In this document: positions 15,801 through 23,374 of the stretch, piece by piece
Position numbering within the stretch: the first letter of the stretch is position 1
Layout: every line of letters starts with the position of its first letter
Assembly (NCBI GenBank): GCA_035628645.1
Contig: DASPJL010000201.1
Coordinates: 1 to 24,417 of the forward strand
Origin: DASPJL01 sp035628645
GTDB taxonomy: Bacteria; Bacteroidota; Bacteroidia; Cytophagales; Cyclobacteriaceae
Direction: 5' to 3'
DNA length: 24,417 bases
Notes under the pieces: model-generated
Told to the model about the DNA's origin: nothing
Databases searched by the model: none
What the model saw: the letters and a program-made list of their open reading frames with translations, nothing else
Program-made: the position numbers and the translations under genes

Positions 15801-17340
15801 CGGAGGAATTACCTGGCTTCCTTTTCAACTAAATACTACTGATGCAATCAGTGATGCAACTTTTGTAGATGAAAAGACTGGTTATGCGATTACTCAGTGG
15901 GATATTTTCAAAACAACAAATTCCGGCGAAACCTGGGTTAAGGTAGATGAGGACAATACTTTGGGAGATAGTTGGTGGATGAAAAAAATTTATTTCTTAA
16001 ATTCTGATATTGGTTTTGTGCATGGTTGGAATGGAAAAATCTTTAAAACTATTAATGGCGGAATTACCTGGGGGGAAATTATCTCAGGAACAGATAACAT
16101 TGTTAATGATATTAAAATATCTAATAATGTTGGATATGCTGTCGGAAGTGGAGGTATGATTCTAAAAAGCACTGATGCTGGAAATTCTTGGGTGGGCTTG
16201 AATAGCAGTACTAGTCAATGGTTAAATACAGTTCATATAATCAACGACTCCACAGTTATTGCAGGAGGACTAGAAAAAACCCTTTTAAAAACAAACGATG
16301 GAGGTATTACATGGAATTCAGTAAAGATTATTAGTGATATTATAGGATTTAAATCCTTCCATTTTCAAGATGAACTCAATGGATATGCTATTTGTGGTGA
16401 ATTTTCAGGAGGAGATATTTACAAAACAAGTGATGGAGGATCATCCTGGGAAGGAGTAATAACTAGTTCTAATCATGCTTATGACCTTTGGACAATAGAA
16501 AACACATTATTATATGTAGGACAACGAGGGATAATAAATGAAATTTCCTCTCAAGACACTCCAATTCAACCAGGTTATATTTCGGGAGAAAATAATATTT
16601 ATTCCGGAATAGAAATAGATTATTCAGTCCCTGAACTTCAAGGAGTGAATTCAATTTGGTCTGTCTCGGGAGGTCAAGTAATGAATTATTGGAATAATAA
16701 TGTGCGTGTTTATTGGGAACAGCCGGGTACTTATTATTTATCGGTTCTGTTTTATAACAGTTGTGGAATTGGTGAAAAACGAGAACTAACAGTTCTTGTT
16801 GATTCAATGCCTAATCCAAAAATAATAGGAAATGATACGGCGGTGGCTTTTTCCATAAACCAAAAGTATTTTACTACCTTGAAGGATACTCATAGCTATT
16901 TATGGAAGGTTTCGGGGGAGAAGAAGTTTTCAGGCAATTTAAATGAAGTATCGGTGGACTGGGATAAATCTGGTAACGGAAAGATCGAAGTACTTGAAAC
17001 AAGTCTAGTCACCGGAGCACGGGCATTCGCGACTTTAAACGTTATTATTATTGGTGACACGATTCCCAATGGATTTGAACCTCGTTTTACTGGTAATGCC
17101 AAATTCTACCCAAATCCTTCCCTAGGAATTATAAACTTTAACATAGAAAGCAAAGTAAATGGAATTTTGGAGATTAATTTTTACGACCAGAAAGGAATTA
17201 TAAGTGATAAGTTCAATTTCAATAAAGCAAGTTTTAATTATTCACGGGAGCTAAATATTGCTAATCTTCCTACTGGGGTGTATATGATGGAGGTTAAATT
17301 AGGTGCTGAAAGAATAATTAAGAAAGTTATTAAAATATAA
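12814..17340 (+). CDS. Secreted T9SS-substrate repeat protein with ELWxxDGT and YCF48/BNR-like repeats
   Basis: The protein has 1508 residues. Residues 1-20 are a signal peptide (ends ANTALSQ). Residues 49-386 carry seven ELWxxDGTxxGT units (starting near 49, 97, 149, 188, 286, 336, 374) plus a degenerate one near 420. Residues about 450-535 look like an ASH/choice-of-anchor domain (KIENTGKKELILSEI). Residues about 565-655 are cadherin-like (ISENLPKGTKVGILSV). Residues about 660-1245 hold twelve x-K-T-x-D-G-G-x-[ST]-W units, the YCF48/BNR-like propeller signature, for example near 732, 775, 815, 859, 902, 1076, 1157 and 1202. Two PKD/Ig-like segments follow (about 1250-1415). The end (about 1427-1508) is a T9SS type A sorting domain (FYPNPSLGIINF, LPTGVYMMEVK, IIKKVIKI). 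It is therefore probably exported across the outer membrane. No enzyme motif is seen; adhesion or surface function is inference. Confidence 0.9.
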   Translation: MHRFYLFLVIVLTANTALSQNYIKKFTSIGKFITFNNQLFFSANDGESGMELWMSDGTEDGTVLVKDILPGYSGSNPTSLTIFKGELYFSARHEVYGLELWKTDGTAEGTLLVVNLAPEKGNNISSAPFNLTVFKDQLFFYASEDGYYSDIWKTDGTAEGTIKVFKSQSNSSGLTVAGDYLFFRYLYGELWKSDGTVEGTKKIDVDDYYYVDEFTRFNDELVFITHTSYRQKIRLYKLNPVDDSFILLKEFNASAYGENDIDNFKVINDGLFFSIRTDNGNYEYYDVLWKSDGTAEGTKSIKTFPWKRHMSESYIQNFTLYNNKLFFTNENSNSHLELWSCDGTETGTLKIKEIGWTLENLAESNGYLFFNGDGELWRSNGTEEGSAIFAEINPEENSNPSDLIDLDNTLYFTADDGTGKAVWSNKESSELNLTSNYSFIRNKSILQFESKVDSLVGKTVKIENTGKKELILSEISVTGTNFFVEGSLPKVIDPGKYYSLNVLYFPSKEGDSQGALKILSNDKNEGFLEVRLNGKALGKAADYSFSGYSLLKRINFEDSVKIKVSKNIISENLPKGTKVGILSVDNSSDIFIYKIISGKGDADNHSFIIENNILKSNKTFDFEKETTLSLNILATNGQDSVKQNIIISVVNINENHKYSNCSDAVTSFSYSLNDVEFVDDNHVVAIGSNGKILRSEDAGDSWIEVNSGINNNLSNLQFVTSSIGYIIGDDVLLKTEDGGKSWFLLQRPNTTYPYLRNFFFVTTETGYVFGGDGKIFKTIDGGRSWRSLSNYSDHLNAGYFITKEKGFICGTSNTLIRTLDGGKTWENIDMESFGWNIAFSDIIFTSALIGYISTNKGTVIKTIDGGQTWSAVGETYSNYATRIYFKNENEGYVIGSWSGSTIQKTTDGGQTWSFDPSIRGGSLMGISINHNGKMCLVGLGTSLGSTSEPGRVIFTKEGNGEFKTVCQFFPEDYNSIQFTNNKTGFIFGSQNFNTTDGGITWLPFQLNTTDAISDATFVDEKTGYAITQWDIFKTTNSGETWVKVDEDNTLGDSWWMKKIYFLNSDIGFVHGWNGKIFKTINGGITWGEIISGTDNIVNDIKISNNVGYAVGSGGMILKSTDAGNSWVGLNSSTSQWLNTVHIINDSTVIAGGLEKTLLKTNDGGITWNSVKIISDIIGFKSFHFQDELNGYAICGEFSGGDIYKTSDGGSSWEGVITSSNHAYDLWTIENTLLYVGQRGIINEISSQDTPIQPGYISGENNIYSGIEIDYSVPELQGVNSIWSVSGGQVMNYWNNNVRVYWEQPGTYYLSVLFYNSCGIGEKRELTVLVDSMPNPKIIGNDTAVAFSINQKYFTTLKDTHSYLWKVSGEKKFSGNLNEVSVDWDKSGNGKIEVLETSLVTGARAFATLNVIIIGDTIPNGFEPRFTGNAKFYPNPSLGIINFNIESKVNGILEINFYDQKGIISDKFNFNKASFNYSRELNIANLPTGVYMMEVKLGAERIIKKVIKI

Positions 17341-17368
17341 CTTCTAAATGCTTTCGAAAGCTAAGAAG
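17341..17368. terminator. Hairpin directly after the T9SS-protein stop
   Basis: The inner palindrome GCTTTCGAAAGC (17350-17361) is extended by CTTCT (17341-17345) pairing with AGAAG (17364-17368), separated by an asymmetric internal loop. It begins at the first base after the stop codon and lies between convergent genes, so it could end or protect transcripts. It lacks a U-tract, so it is not a textbook intrinsic terminator. Confidence 0.4.
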
Positions 17369-17515
17369 TGAAGGCGATTACCCATTAATTGGATGAGCTT
17401 TCTCATTTCAGTATTATAGCAAAAATAACTTTGCTTATAATTTCTAATTCTCATACACTTTTTTCCAGTTCTTTCTCCACGCTCTGAACTATAACTTTAG
17501 CAAACAAAGCAAATA

Positions 17516-18220
17516 CTACTCTATTTCATATTCAGAAATAATGGTCCTTTTAAATTCCAATACTTCAGGCGAAATTTTAAAACCTCTTCCTCCAAATCCT
17601 TTAGAATAGGTATTTATTTCTTCATGGAAATAATTGCCTGTTCCATATTCCTGGTTTCCCTGGACATTTGTCAAAAAAGTTACTTTGCCTAATTTAACGT
17701 TAGCCCGGTTACATAATTTTTTTGCTGATTTTAGAGCATCATCATAGGCCAGTAAATCCGCTTCTCTAAATAAGCTATCTGATTTGGAATGTCCGAATTG
17801 AATATGTGAGATACTCGTGATTTTAGTTTCAAGTAACCTGCCTGTTAATTCTGTAAATTTTTGAATGTCATTTAAAACAAATTCAATAGATTGCTCTGCC
17901 TGAAAGCCAATAAATACCGGAGTTCTTGTATTGTAAGAATATTCCTTGTTCGCAGATATACTGCTGGTTTTGATGTCATTCTCATTCGTGCTGAATTTCT
18001 CCAGAATACTTACCACTGAATCTATTGTTTCCTGAGTCGCTCTGACAGCATCCACCATTCTTGGTTTGGTAAATGAGACACTGAGTGTTAAAATAACCAA
18101 ATCAGGCTTGACCTTGATTTTTCCTTCTCCTGTTACTCTTATTTTCTCAGACTGATGATTTCCTTCTTTGTTGCATGACAATAGAAAGATAGAAAGAAAT
18201 AATAGAGTGTATTTCATCAT
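17516..18220 (-). CDS. SIMPL-domain (DUF541) lipoprotein
   Basis: The protein has 234 residues. The first 16 form a lipoprotein signal with lipobox LLSC, acylated at Cys16; Asn follows at +2. The rest matches the SIMPL/DUF541 domain. KIRVTGEGKIKVKPDLVILTLSV (split: the 'VTGEGKIKVKPD' core) is the family's opening strand, and LAYDDALKSAKKL fits its later helix ('A..dA...A..la'). Family members are small envelope proteins of uncertain biochemistry. Two tandem ATGs (18220 and 18217) can serve as start. AAGG lies 8 bases upstream of the first, inside the 3' arm of a long hairpin (18221-18268). The gene is downstream of the ThuA-fusion gene on the same strand with a 252-bp gap, and convergent with the T9SS protein gene. 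Confidence 0.88.
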   Translation of the reverse strand: MMKYTLLFLSIFLLSCNKEGNHQSEKIRVTGEGKIKVKPDLVILTLSVSFTKPRMVDAVRATQETIDSVVSILEKFSTNENDIKTSSISANKEYSYNTRTPVFIGFQAEQSIEFVLNDIQKFTELTGRLLETKITSISHIQFGHSKSDSLFREADLLAYDDALKSAKKLCNRANVKLGKVTFLTNVQGNQEYGTGNYFHEEINTYSKGFGGRGFKISPEVLEFKRTIISEYEIE

Positions 18221-18268
18221 TATATTTACCTTGATTGTTTAAAAAAATAAACATTCAAGGTAAATATA
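18221..18268 (-). promoter_or_regulatory. Long hairpin abutting the SIMPL gene start and pairing its ribosome site
   Basis: TATATTTACCTTGA (18221-18234) and its exact reverse complement (18255-18268) form a 14-bp arm. After one T-T mismatch, TGTTTA (18236-18241) and TAAACA (18248-18253) add 6 more base pairs around a 6-base A loop. On the minus strand, the 3' arm ends at the base before the ATG and contains AAGG at 8-base spacing. If transcribed, this would block the ribosome site; if not, it is a strong dyad operator. Confidence 0.6.
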
Positions 18269-18353
18269 AAACAGGTCAGAAACAAACCGCTCCCTATGGT
18301 CTTGAACTTGATTTTTTAATGTTTCGGGTGAAATATATGAGTTGCTTGCTAAT

Positions 18354-18450
18354 GGTTATGCCAGACTTGGGATAGGTTGGATTGAGGGATGGGGGATTAG
18401 GAAAATCCTTTTTTGTCTCTAAATCCATTCACCCCAATTCTGACATAACC
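18354..18450. repeat. Imperfect inverted repeat with TTCTGAC/GTCAGAA-type ends
   Basis: The left arm starts GGTTATGCCAGACTTGGG (18354-18371); the reverse complement of the right arm starts GGTTATGTCAGAATTGGG from 18450. The arms run about 30 and 29 bases with roughly 24 matches. The interior (18384-18421) contains the small hairpin GGATT/AATCC (18394-18408). The right arm carries the TCACCCCAATTCTGAC word shared with 1129-1144. It lies 23 bp beyond the stop of the ThuA-fusion gene. It resembles a REP or small non-autonomous element. Confidence 0.5.
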
Positions 18451-18472
18451 AAACAGTTCAAAACATCAGTTG

Positions 18473-21400
18473 CTATTTTTTCTCGCCATCGAAGCTGGCA
18501 CCCATTGCCTGTAATTTCAGGCCTGTTACCTTTTTGTCTTCGCTTCGGGTAAATATAATGGTTGCTCTTCCGTCAGCATCGAAGGTGTCTTCGGTAGCTG
18601 TTGGTGTCAATTCACCAGTTTGTCCGCCTGCCTCCATTATAATTTTTCCATCTTTCACAGAAACAACTACTTGCTCAAATGGAAGTCCAGTCATTTTATA
18701 GGTACCTGCATAAGAATTCAAATCCGCCGCTTTTACAGGATCGGCCTTTTCATTAGGTTGGTTGGAATCATTTGACCTGAATACCGTATTCATTACTATC
18801 ATTAAGGCCCCTCCTCCCTTGGCTTCCGGATTGGTAAACACAAGATACAAATTGTGGAAGCCGGTGGTTTTCTCCAAATCCACTATTACCGGTTTTGCGC
18901 CAAATCCTCCGTCACCAATAAAGTCGGATTTACCTATCAATTTCCCATTGGGGTTATCTATATGAATTTCAATAAATCCGCCTGAAGCATTCAACTGCGC
19001 CTTGGGAGCAATAGCCATAAGTTCCATCTGGGTAATTCCGGTTAAGTCTACATTGTTCAATCCTACGTAACTGCCAGACCTGGTTGGAATTATGAATTTA
19101 TTGCCGCTAAAAGACATTTTGTTTACATCGACAAATTCATCATAAATGGTTGGATTAATCTGAGGACTACGCAAGGTAAAAGTCTCTTCTGAAGATATGC
19201 TTGGAAGTCCGTTTGCGCCCCGGTCTTTATAAGCTGCTCTGAAAACATATACACCCTGGCCTTTATCTGCTGCAGGAACTTTAGTGGTATAAGTTCCTTC
19301 CGCCGGCAAAGAGTTAACTTTAGGTTTACCTTCCTCTGAAATACTTAGAATATATTTAACCATTTCGGCGGCGTCTTCTGTTGAAAGCTGCGGATGTGCA
19401 GCCATTGGCACTTCACCCCACACACCACTTCCTCCTGAGATGATCTTTTTCGCTAATGCCTGGTCAGCCCCTGATTGACTTTTGTATTTTAAAGAAACCT
19501 CCCTGTAAGTCGGCCCAATAGATTTTTTATCGACACTGTGACATGCTTTACAATCACTTGCTTCAATTAATTCCTTTCCTTTAAGCGCATTTACGGAAGC
19601 GTCTGCTGTACGGTGTCCCTGTACAATTTCGGCTTTATCAAAACCTTCGGCCAGGTAGTCAATATTTACGGTTACCTGAGATGGTTTTATCTTACCATTT
19701 GAAAGACTTCCGTCTTCTTTGTCCTCCACGATAATTTTGTAGTCATAAGTTTTATCGGGGAAGTAGAAGGATCTATTGCTATTTCCTATGTCAAACTTTA
19801 ATGTTGGAGGTTCATTACCGGCGGTTAACTCCAATGACTGGGTAGCTCCCCCACCCTTGCTATCCGTCACTGTTAATGTTGCCTTGTAAATATCAGCCTT
19901 GTCAAAAGTTACCTTGGCTACGGGGCCGTTTATTGTTTTAGAGAAACCCTTTTTAGACGTGATTTTCCAGGAGAATTTTAAAGCATCTCCGTCTGCATCT
20001 TTTGTTCCCTCAGAGGTTAAGTTTGCCGTAAATGGAATGGCGCCACCCAATTTGTCAGCATTAAGTTTGATTTCCGGTTTTCTGTTTCCCCCATTATATT
20101 CAATCTTAATTAATCTGGCGTCGTCATTGGCAGTAAACCAACCTGATCCATATTCGAGCATGTATAAATCGCCATCTTCCGAAAATTCCATATCCATTGG
20201 ATTACTGAATCTGTAGCTTGGCATGAATCTTTCCATTGATTGAAAACTCCCTGCCTTATCAAGTGTGACTGACATGATCCAGCCACGCATCCAGTCGTAG
20301 GTAAATAATTTACCGTCATAATATTTTGGAAATGAACGTTTGGCATTTTTAAAATCATCAGAATAAAAAACAGGACCAGCCATTGCATTTCTTCCACCGG
20401 TACCAACCAATGGAAATTCTTTCGATTCGGAATAAGGATACCAAATGAAGGCCTTTTCAGCAGGAGGTAATTGTTCTAATCCTGTATTATTGGGCGACTT
20501 ATTTACTGGCTTTTCTGCCTTCCATTTATTTAGAGATTTGTTGGCCGAATAATCAAATTTATAATAAGCCTTGTTGTCACCCACAAAATAGGGCCATCCA
20601 AAATTTCCTGCTTTTTTGGCCTGACCTACTTCATCATGACCTGCAGGACCGCGCATAGAATCAGGATCATTTGCATCTGGACCTACATCACCCCAATATA
20701 AGAAACCTGTTTTTTGATCAATGGAAATTCTGAAGGGATTTCTATGTCCCATTGTATAAATTTCAGGCCTTGTCTTGTCTGTCCCTTCAGGAAAAAGATT
20801 TCCTTGTGGAATGGTATAAGTGCCATTTGCATTAGGTTTGATCCGAATAATCTTTCCTCTTAAATCATTGGTGTTAGAGGAAGACTTTTGAGCATCCCAG
20901 GGTGCACGATCAGGTCTTTCATCACTTGGGCTATATCCATTTGACCCATGTGGATTGGTATTATCCCCTGTTGACAAATACAAATTTCCATCCTTATCAA
21001 AGGCTATTGAACCTCCGGTATGGCAACATTGTTCACGCTGTGTCGGTATTTCAAGCAAAACCTTTTTAGAGCTAAGGTCCAAATTATCGCCATTTAGCGT
21101 GTAACGTGTCAATATATTTTGTGATTTTTCCGGATCGGAATAGTATAGGTAAATCCAGTGGTTCGTTGCAAAATCCGGATCTTTATTTAATCCAAGCAGT
21201 CCGTCTTCAGCTTCCGATATTTTACCTTCCTTGTCCTTATATTTCGTACTGACAGGAATGGTGGCTATTGTTTTCAGCTTTTTTGTTTTTGTATCGTAAA
21301 GCCGGACTGCTCCATGCCTTTCGATAAAAAGGATTCTACCATCATTCAATACACTTAACTCCATGGGCTCACTAAGTTTTTCCTCAAGAATTACTTTAGA

Positions 21401-22204
21401 AAAGCGGTTCTCTTCCGGCCGGGCTTTTTGGTAGTCAAGAGAAAGCGGCTTATCACCTCCCATAGCATAATGTATTCCTGCCCAAAGGTGGTTTAGAAAT
21501 AATGATTCGGAAAAAGTCTCGTCCGTATGTCCCATGGCAGTATAGAAAGATCTTCCACCATCAAAATCATGGTACCAACTCATCGGATGATTGTCGCCGT
21601 TCTTGCCTCCCCGATAAGATTTTTCATCAATATTAATCAACACCTTAATGGAGGGGTCTATTTGCTTGAAACTGTAGAATTCATCTGTACGCTCAAATTC
21701 ATCCGGCATTCCTTTAGTAGCCCAATGGTTCTTTTCCACCACATAGAATTTACCCTTTTGCACATTGTCAGGATTCGGATGATCGAGGAAATAAGCGCCA
21801 GCCAGTTTTCCGTACCACGGCCACTCATACTCACAGTCTGTAGCGGCATGAATACCCACATACCCGCCGCCGGCCTGAATGTATCTTTCAAACTCAACTT
21901 GCTGAGCATTATTCAATACATCACCGGTAGTGTTAAGAAATACCACTGCATTGTATTTCTTAAGATTTTCAGTTACAAACTTGGTAGCATCTTCCGTAAA
22001 GTCAGCAGTAAATCCTTTTTCAGCCGCCATTTTCTTTAAAGCAGTTTTTCCAGGTTCAATAGAAGAATGCCTGAACCCATCTGTTTTTGAAAACACCAGC
22101 ACCTTGGGTGGATCGACAGCAGATTTACCAGAGGTAAAAGCAGCGATAATAAGGATTATTGCTAATCCATAGATAATCTTCGGTAAAATTTTTAGAAAAT
22201 TCAT
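18473..22204 (-). CDS. ThuA / PQQ-type sugar dehydrogenase-like / PKD / cytochrome c fusion protein
   Basis: The protein has 1243 residues from the ATG at 22204. This start gives MNFLKILPKIIYGLAIILII, a signal or membrane segment; an upstream in-frame ATG at 22351 would overlap tetR and add 49 unconserved residues. Residues about 33-248 are a ThuA-like glutamine amidotransferase-fold domain (GFRHSSIEPG, GGGYVGIHAATD). Residues about 270-703 are a soluble glucose/sorbosone dehydrogenase-like propeller (GLLGLNKDPDFATN, HTGGSIAFDKDGNLYLSTGD, GHRNPFRISID). A PKD domain (about 708-795) and a class I cytochrome c (about 872-955) follow. The heme site is Cys885-Lys-Ala-Cys888-His889 and Met934 is a likely axial ligand. 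Residues about 1010-1143 look like a CBM6-type sandwich, and about 1160-1240 resemble DUF3471. It probably oxidises a sugar and passes electrons to its heme. The gene follows tetR by 44 bp. Confidence 0.9.
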   Translation of the reverse strand: MNFLKILPKIIYGLAIILIIAAFTSGKSAVDPPKVLVFSKTDGFRHSSIEPGKTALKKMAAEKGFTADFTEDATKFVTENLKKYNAVVFLNTTGDVLNNAQQVEFERYIQAGGGYVGIHAATDCEYEWPWYGKLAGAYFLDHPNPDNVQKGKFYVVEKNHWATKGMPDEFERTDEFYSFKQIDPSIKVLINIDEKSYRGGKNGDNHPMSWYHDFDGGRSFYTAMGHTDETFSESLFLNHLWAGIHYAMGGDKPLSLDYQKARPEENRFSKVILEEKLSEPMELSVLNDGRILFIERHGAVRLYDTKTKKLKTIATIPVSTKYKDKEGKISEAEDGLLGLNKDPDFATNHWIYLYYSDPEKSQNILTRYTLNGDNLDLSSKKVLLEIPTQREQCCHTGGSIAFDKDGNLYLSTGDNTNPHGSNGYSPSDERPDRAPWDAQKSSSNTNDLRGKIIRIKPNANGTYTIPQGNLFPEGTDKTRPEIYTMGHRNPFRISIDQKTGFLYWGDVGPDANDPDSMRGPAGHDEVGQAKKAGNFGWPYFVGDNKAYYKFDYSANKSLNKWKAEKPVNKSPNNTGLEQLPPAEKAFIWYPYSESKEFPLVGTGGRNAMAGPVFYSDDFKNAKRSFPKYYDGKLFTYDWMRGWIMSVTLDKAGSFQSMERFMPSYRFSNPMDMEFSEDGDLYMLEYGSGWFTANDDARLIKIEYNGGNRKPEIKLNADKLGGAIPFTANLTSEGTKDADGDALKFSWKITSKKGFSKTINGPVAKVTFDKADIYKATLTVTDSKGGGATQSLELTAGNEPPTLKFDIGNSNRSFYFPDKTYDYKIIVEDKEDGSLSNGKIKPSQVTVNIDYLAEGFDKAEIVQGHRTADASVNALKGKELIEASDCKACHSVDKKSIGPTYREVSLKYKSQSGADQALAKKIISGGSGVWGEVPMAAHPQLSTEDAAEMVKYILSISEEGKPKVNSLPAEGTYTTKVPAADKGQGVYVFRAAYKDRGANGLPSISSEETFTLRSPQINPTIYDEFVDVNKMSFSGNKFIIPTRSGSYVGLNNVDLTGITQMELMAIAPKAQLNASGGFIEIHIDNPNGKLIGKSDFIGDGGFGAKPVIVDLEKTTGFHNLYLVFTNPEAKGGGALMIVMNTVFRSNDSNQPNEKADPVKAADLNSYAGTYKMTGLPFEQVVVSVKDGKIIMEAGGQTGELTPTATEDTFDADGRATIIFTRSEDKKVTGLKLQAMGASFDGEKK

Positions 22205-22248
22205 ATGTATTTTAAGGGGATTGTATAAACTGTTTAGAAATCTAGTGA

Positions 22249-22896
22249 TTATGCTTGTTTTATAAGTTTCTTCCTTGTTTTCAAAGGCTTCCCGAAGGGC
22301 TTTAGAGTTAAAATATAGGCATCCAGTTGCTGGACACCTTTTTCTGTGCAAAAGCCTCTTATATAGATACCGATTGTATTTAACAATAAATCGAGAGGGG
22401 AAACCTGTACGTTCCTGAACTGGCCATTACGCGCTATTCCATTATAAAATAAGTAGATACCCTCCATTACAACTTCCGGGATAATTCCTTTTCTGAAGAA
22501 ACCGTCGGAAACTCCTTTCTTAATAATTTCAATAAACTGGTCGTTGAATTTTTTGCCTACGGTCTTTTCGATTTTCTCTTTAGTGCCGGGATAATAATTT
22601 TGAAGTTCCTGAAAGAATATAGAATTCACCTTATGTTCTCTTTCTATAGCCACATACCATACTTCAAGAAAAAGCTGAACTGTATTCTTCTTCCCCGCAA
22701 GGTCCTTTAAAAGGTCGAACTGTTGATCATAGAAAATAAGTACTATCTCCTCTAACAGTTGCTCTTTGTTTTGAAAGTATTTATAAAGCGTTTTGGTAGA
22801 AATTCCGAGACCTTCGCTAAGCCGTTGAATAGACATCTCCCTGATGCCAAATTTCATAAATTGCTTTTGGGCGGTTTTCAGGATTTCATCTTTCAT
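22249..22896 (-). CDS. TetR-family transcriptional regulator
   Basis: The protein has 215 residues from the ATG at 22896. This start gives MKDEILKTAQKQFMKFGIRE, the usual TetR N-terminus; an in-frame ATG at 22995 would add a hydrophobic, non-conserved leader. The helix-turn-helix covers about residues 21-42 (MSIQRLSEGLGISTKTLYKY, then FQNKEQL), a textbook TetR_N signature. The C-terminal part (50-215) is the variable ligand-binding and dimer region; no ligand can be read from it. The gene is 44 bp upstream of the ThuA-fusion gene on the same strand, so the two are probably co-transcribed. Two matching 30-bp dyads upstream (22961-22990 and 23040-23069) are good candidates for its own operators. 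Confidence 0.92.
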   Translation of the reverse strand: MKDEILKTAQKQFMKFGIREMSIQRLSEGLGISTKTLYKYFQNKEQLLEEIVLIFYDQQFDLLKDLAGKKNTVQLFLEVWYVAIEREHKVNSIFFQELQNYYPGTKEKIEKTVGKKFNDQFIEIIKKGVSDGFFRKGIIPEVVMEGIYLFYNGIARNGQFRNVQVSPLDLLLNTIGIYIRGFCTEKGVQQLDAYILTLKPFGKPLKTRKKLIKQA

Positions 22897-22960
22897 GCTG
22901 TATGAACGTAAGTGCAAGTTTGAGATTGGGAGGAGTTTGATAATTTTTGCATAAAGGAAA

Positions 22961-22990
22961 TGGAAAATATTAAAATAAACAAATTTTCCA
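22961..22990. promoter_or_regulatory. Candidate TetR operator, dyad 1
   Basis: TGGAAAAT (22961-22968) and its reverse complement ATTTTCCA (22983-22990) are separated by 14 bp. The dyad lies 65 bp upstream of the tetR start. The identical arms and identical spacing recur at 23040-23069, so this is unlikely to be chance. The total length of 30 bp fits TetR-family operators. Confidence 0.6.
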
Positions 22991-23039
22991 TACAAAAGTT
23001 TACAAATATCTATTTTTCAAAATATTATAAATATATAAA

Positions 23040-23069
23040 TGGAAAATTATTCACTAAAAACATTTTCCA
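23040..23069. promoter_or_regulatory. Candidate TetR operator, dyad 2
   Basis: TGGAAAAT (23040-23047) and ATTTTCCA (23062-23069) again flank a 14-bp spacer of different sequence. The centre is 79 bp from that of dyad 1. The 49 bp between the dyads are AT-rich and could hold the tetR promoter. Confidence 0.6.
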
Positions 23070-23221
23070 AAGGCAATAATAATTAAAAAGAAGTGGAGGG
23101 ATAGAAAATGCAAATGGGATAATCGATAAAAGTGATGAATAACCAGAGCTTCCAATTTTTCCCCGGTAAAAATAAAATATTTGTATTATTCTAATTTTTA
23201 AACTGCTTTCCTGGCGTTTTC

Positions 23222-23258
23222 TAGGTTCGCTGTAGGTTCGCTCTTCCTTCGCTGTAGG
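23222..23258. repeat. 11-bp tandem repeat
   Basis: TAGGTTCGCTG (23222-23232) is followed at once by TAGGTTCGCTC (23233-23243). After a short gap TTCGCTGTAGG recurs (23226-23236 and 23248-23258), exactly two 11-bp periods apart. This may be a slippage product; one period equals about one helical turn. Confidence 0.5.
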
Positions 23259-23374
23259 CATAATTGGTATTATTCTAAGGTGGGTCTCAATACTGAAATT
23301 ACTACACAGAGTTTAAAACTATTACTGATATAACTTTACATATATTTTCTAAAAAGACAAACTATTCAATTTTT

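Noticed and set aside
12814..17340. CRISPR array or DNA tandem repeat
   Set aside because: The repeats are protein-level motifs (ELWxxDGT and TxDGGxSW) in one long open frame with degenerate DNA and no spacer regularity.
22205..22351. Longer N-terminus for the ThuA fusion from the ATG at 22351
   Set aside because: It would run through the end of tetR and put unconserved residues before a clear signal segment that begins at 22204.
22897..22995. Longer N-terminus for TetR from the ATG at 22995
   Set aside because: The extension is hydrophobic and unlike TetR N-termini, and it would cover dyad 1.
23025..23261. Open frame of 78 codons on the minus strand, between tetR and the hydrolase gene
   Set aside because: It crosses a TetR dyad and the 11-bp tandem repeat, has no recognisable domain and no ribosome site, and its composition looks like translated AT-rich DNA.
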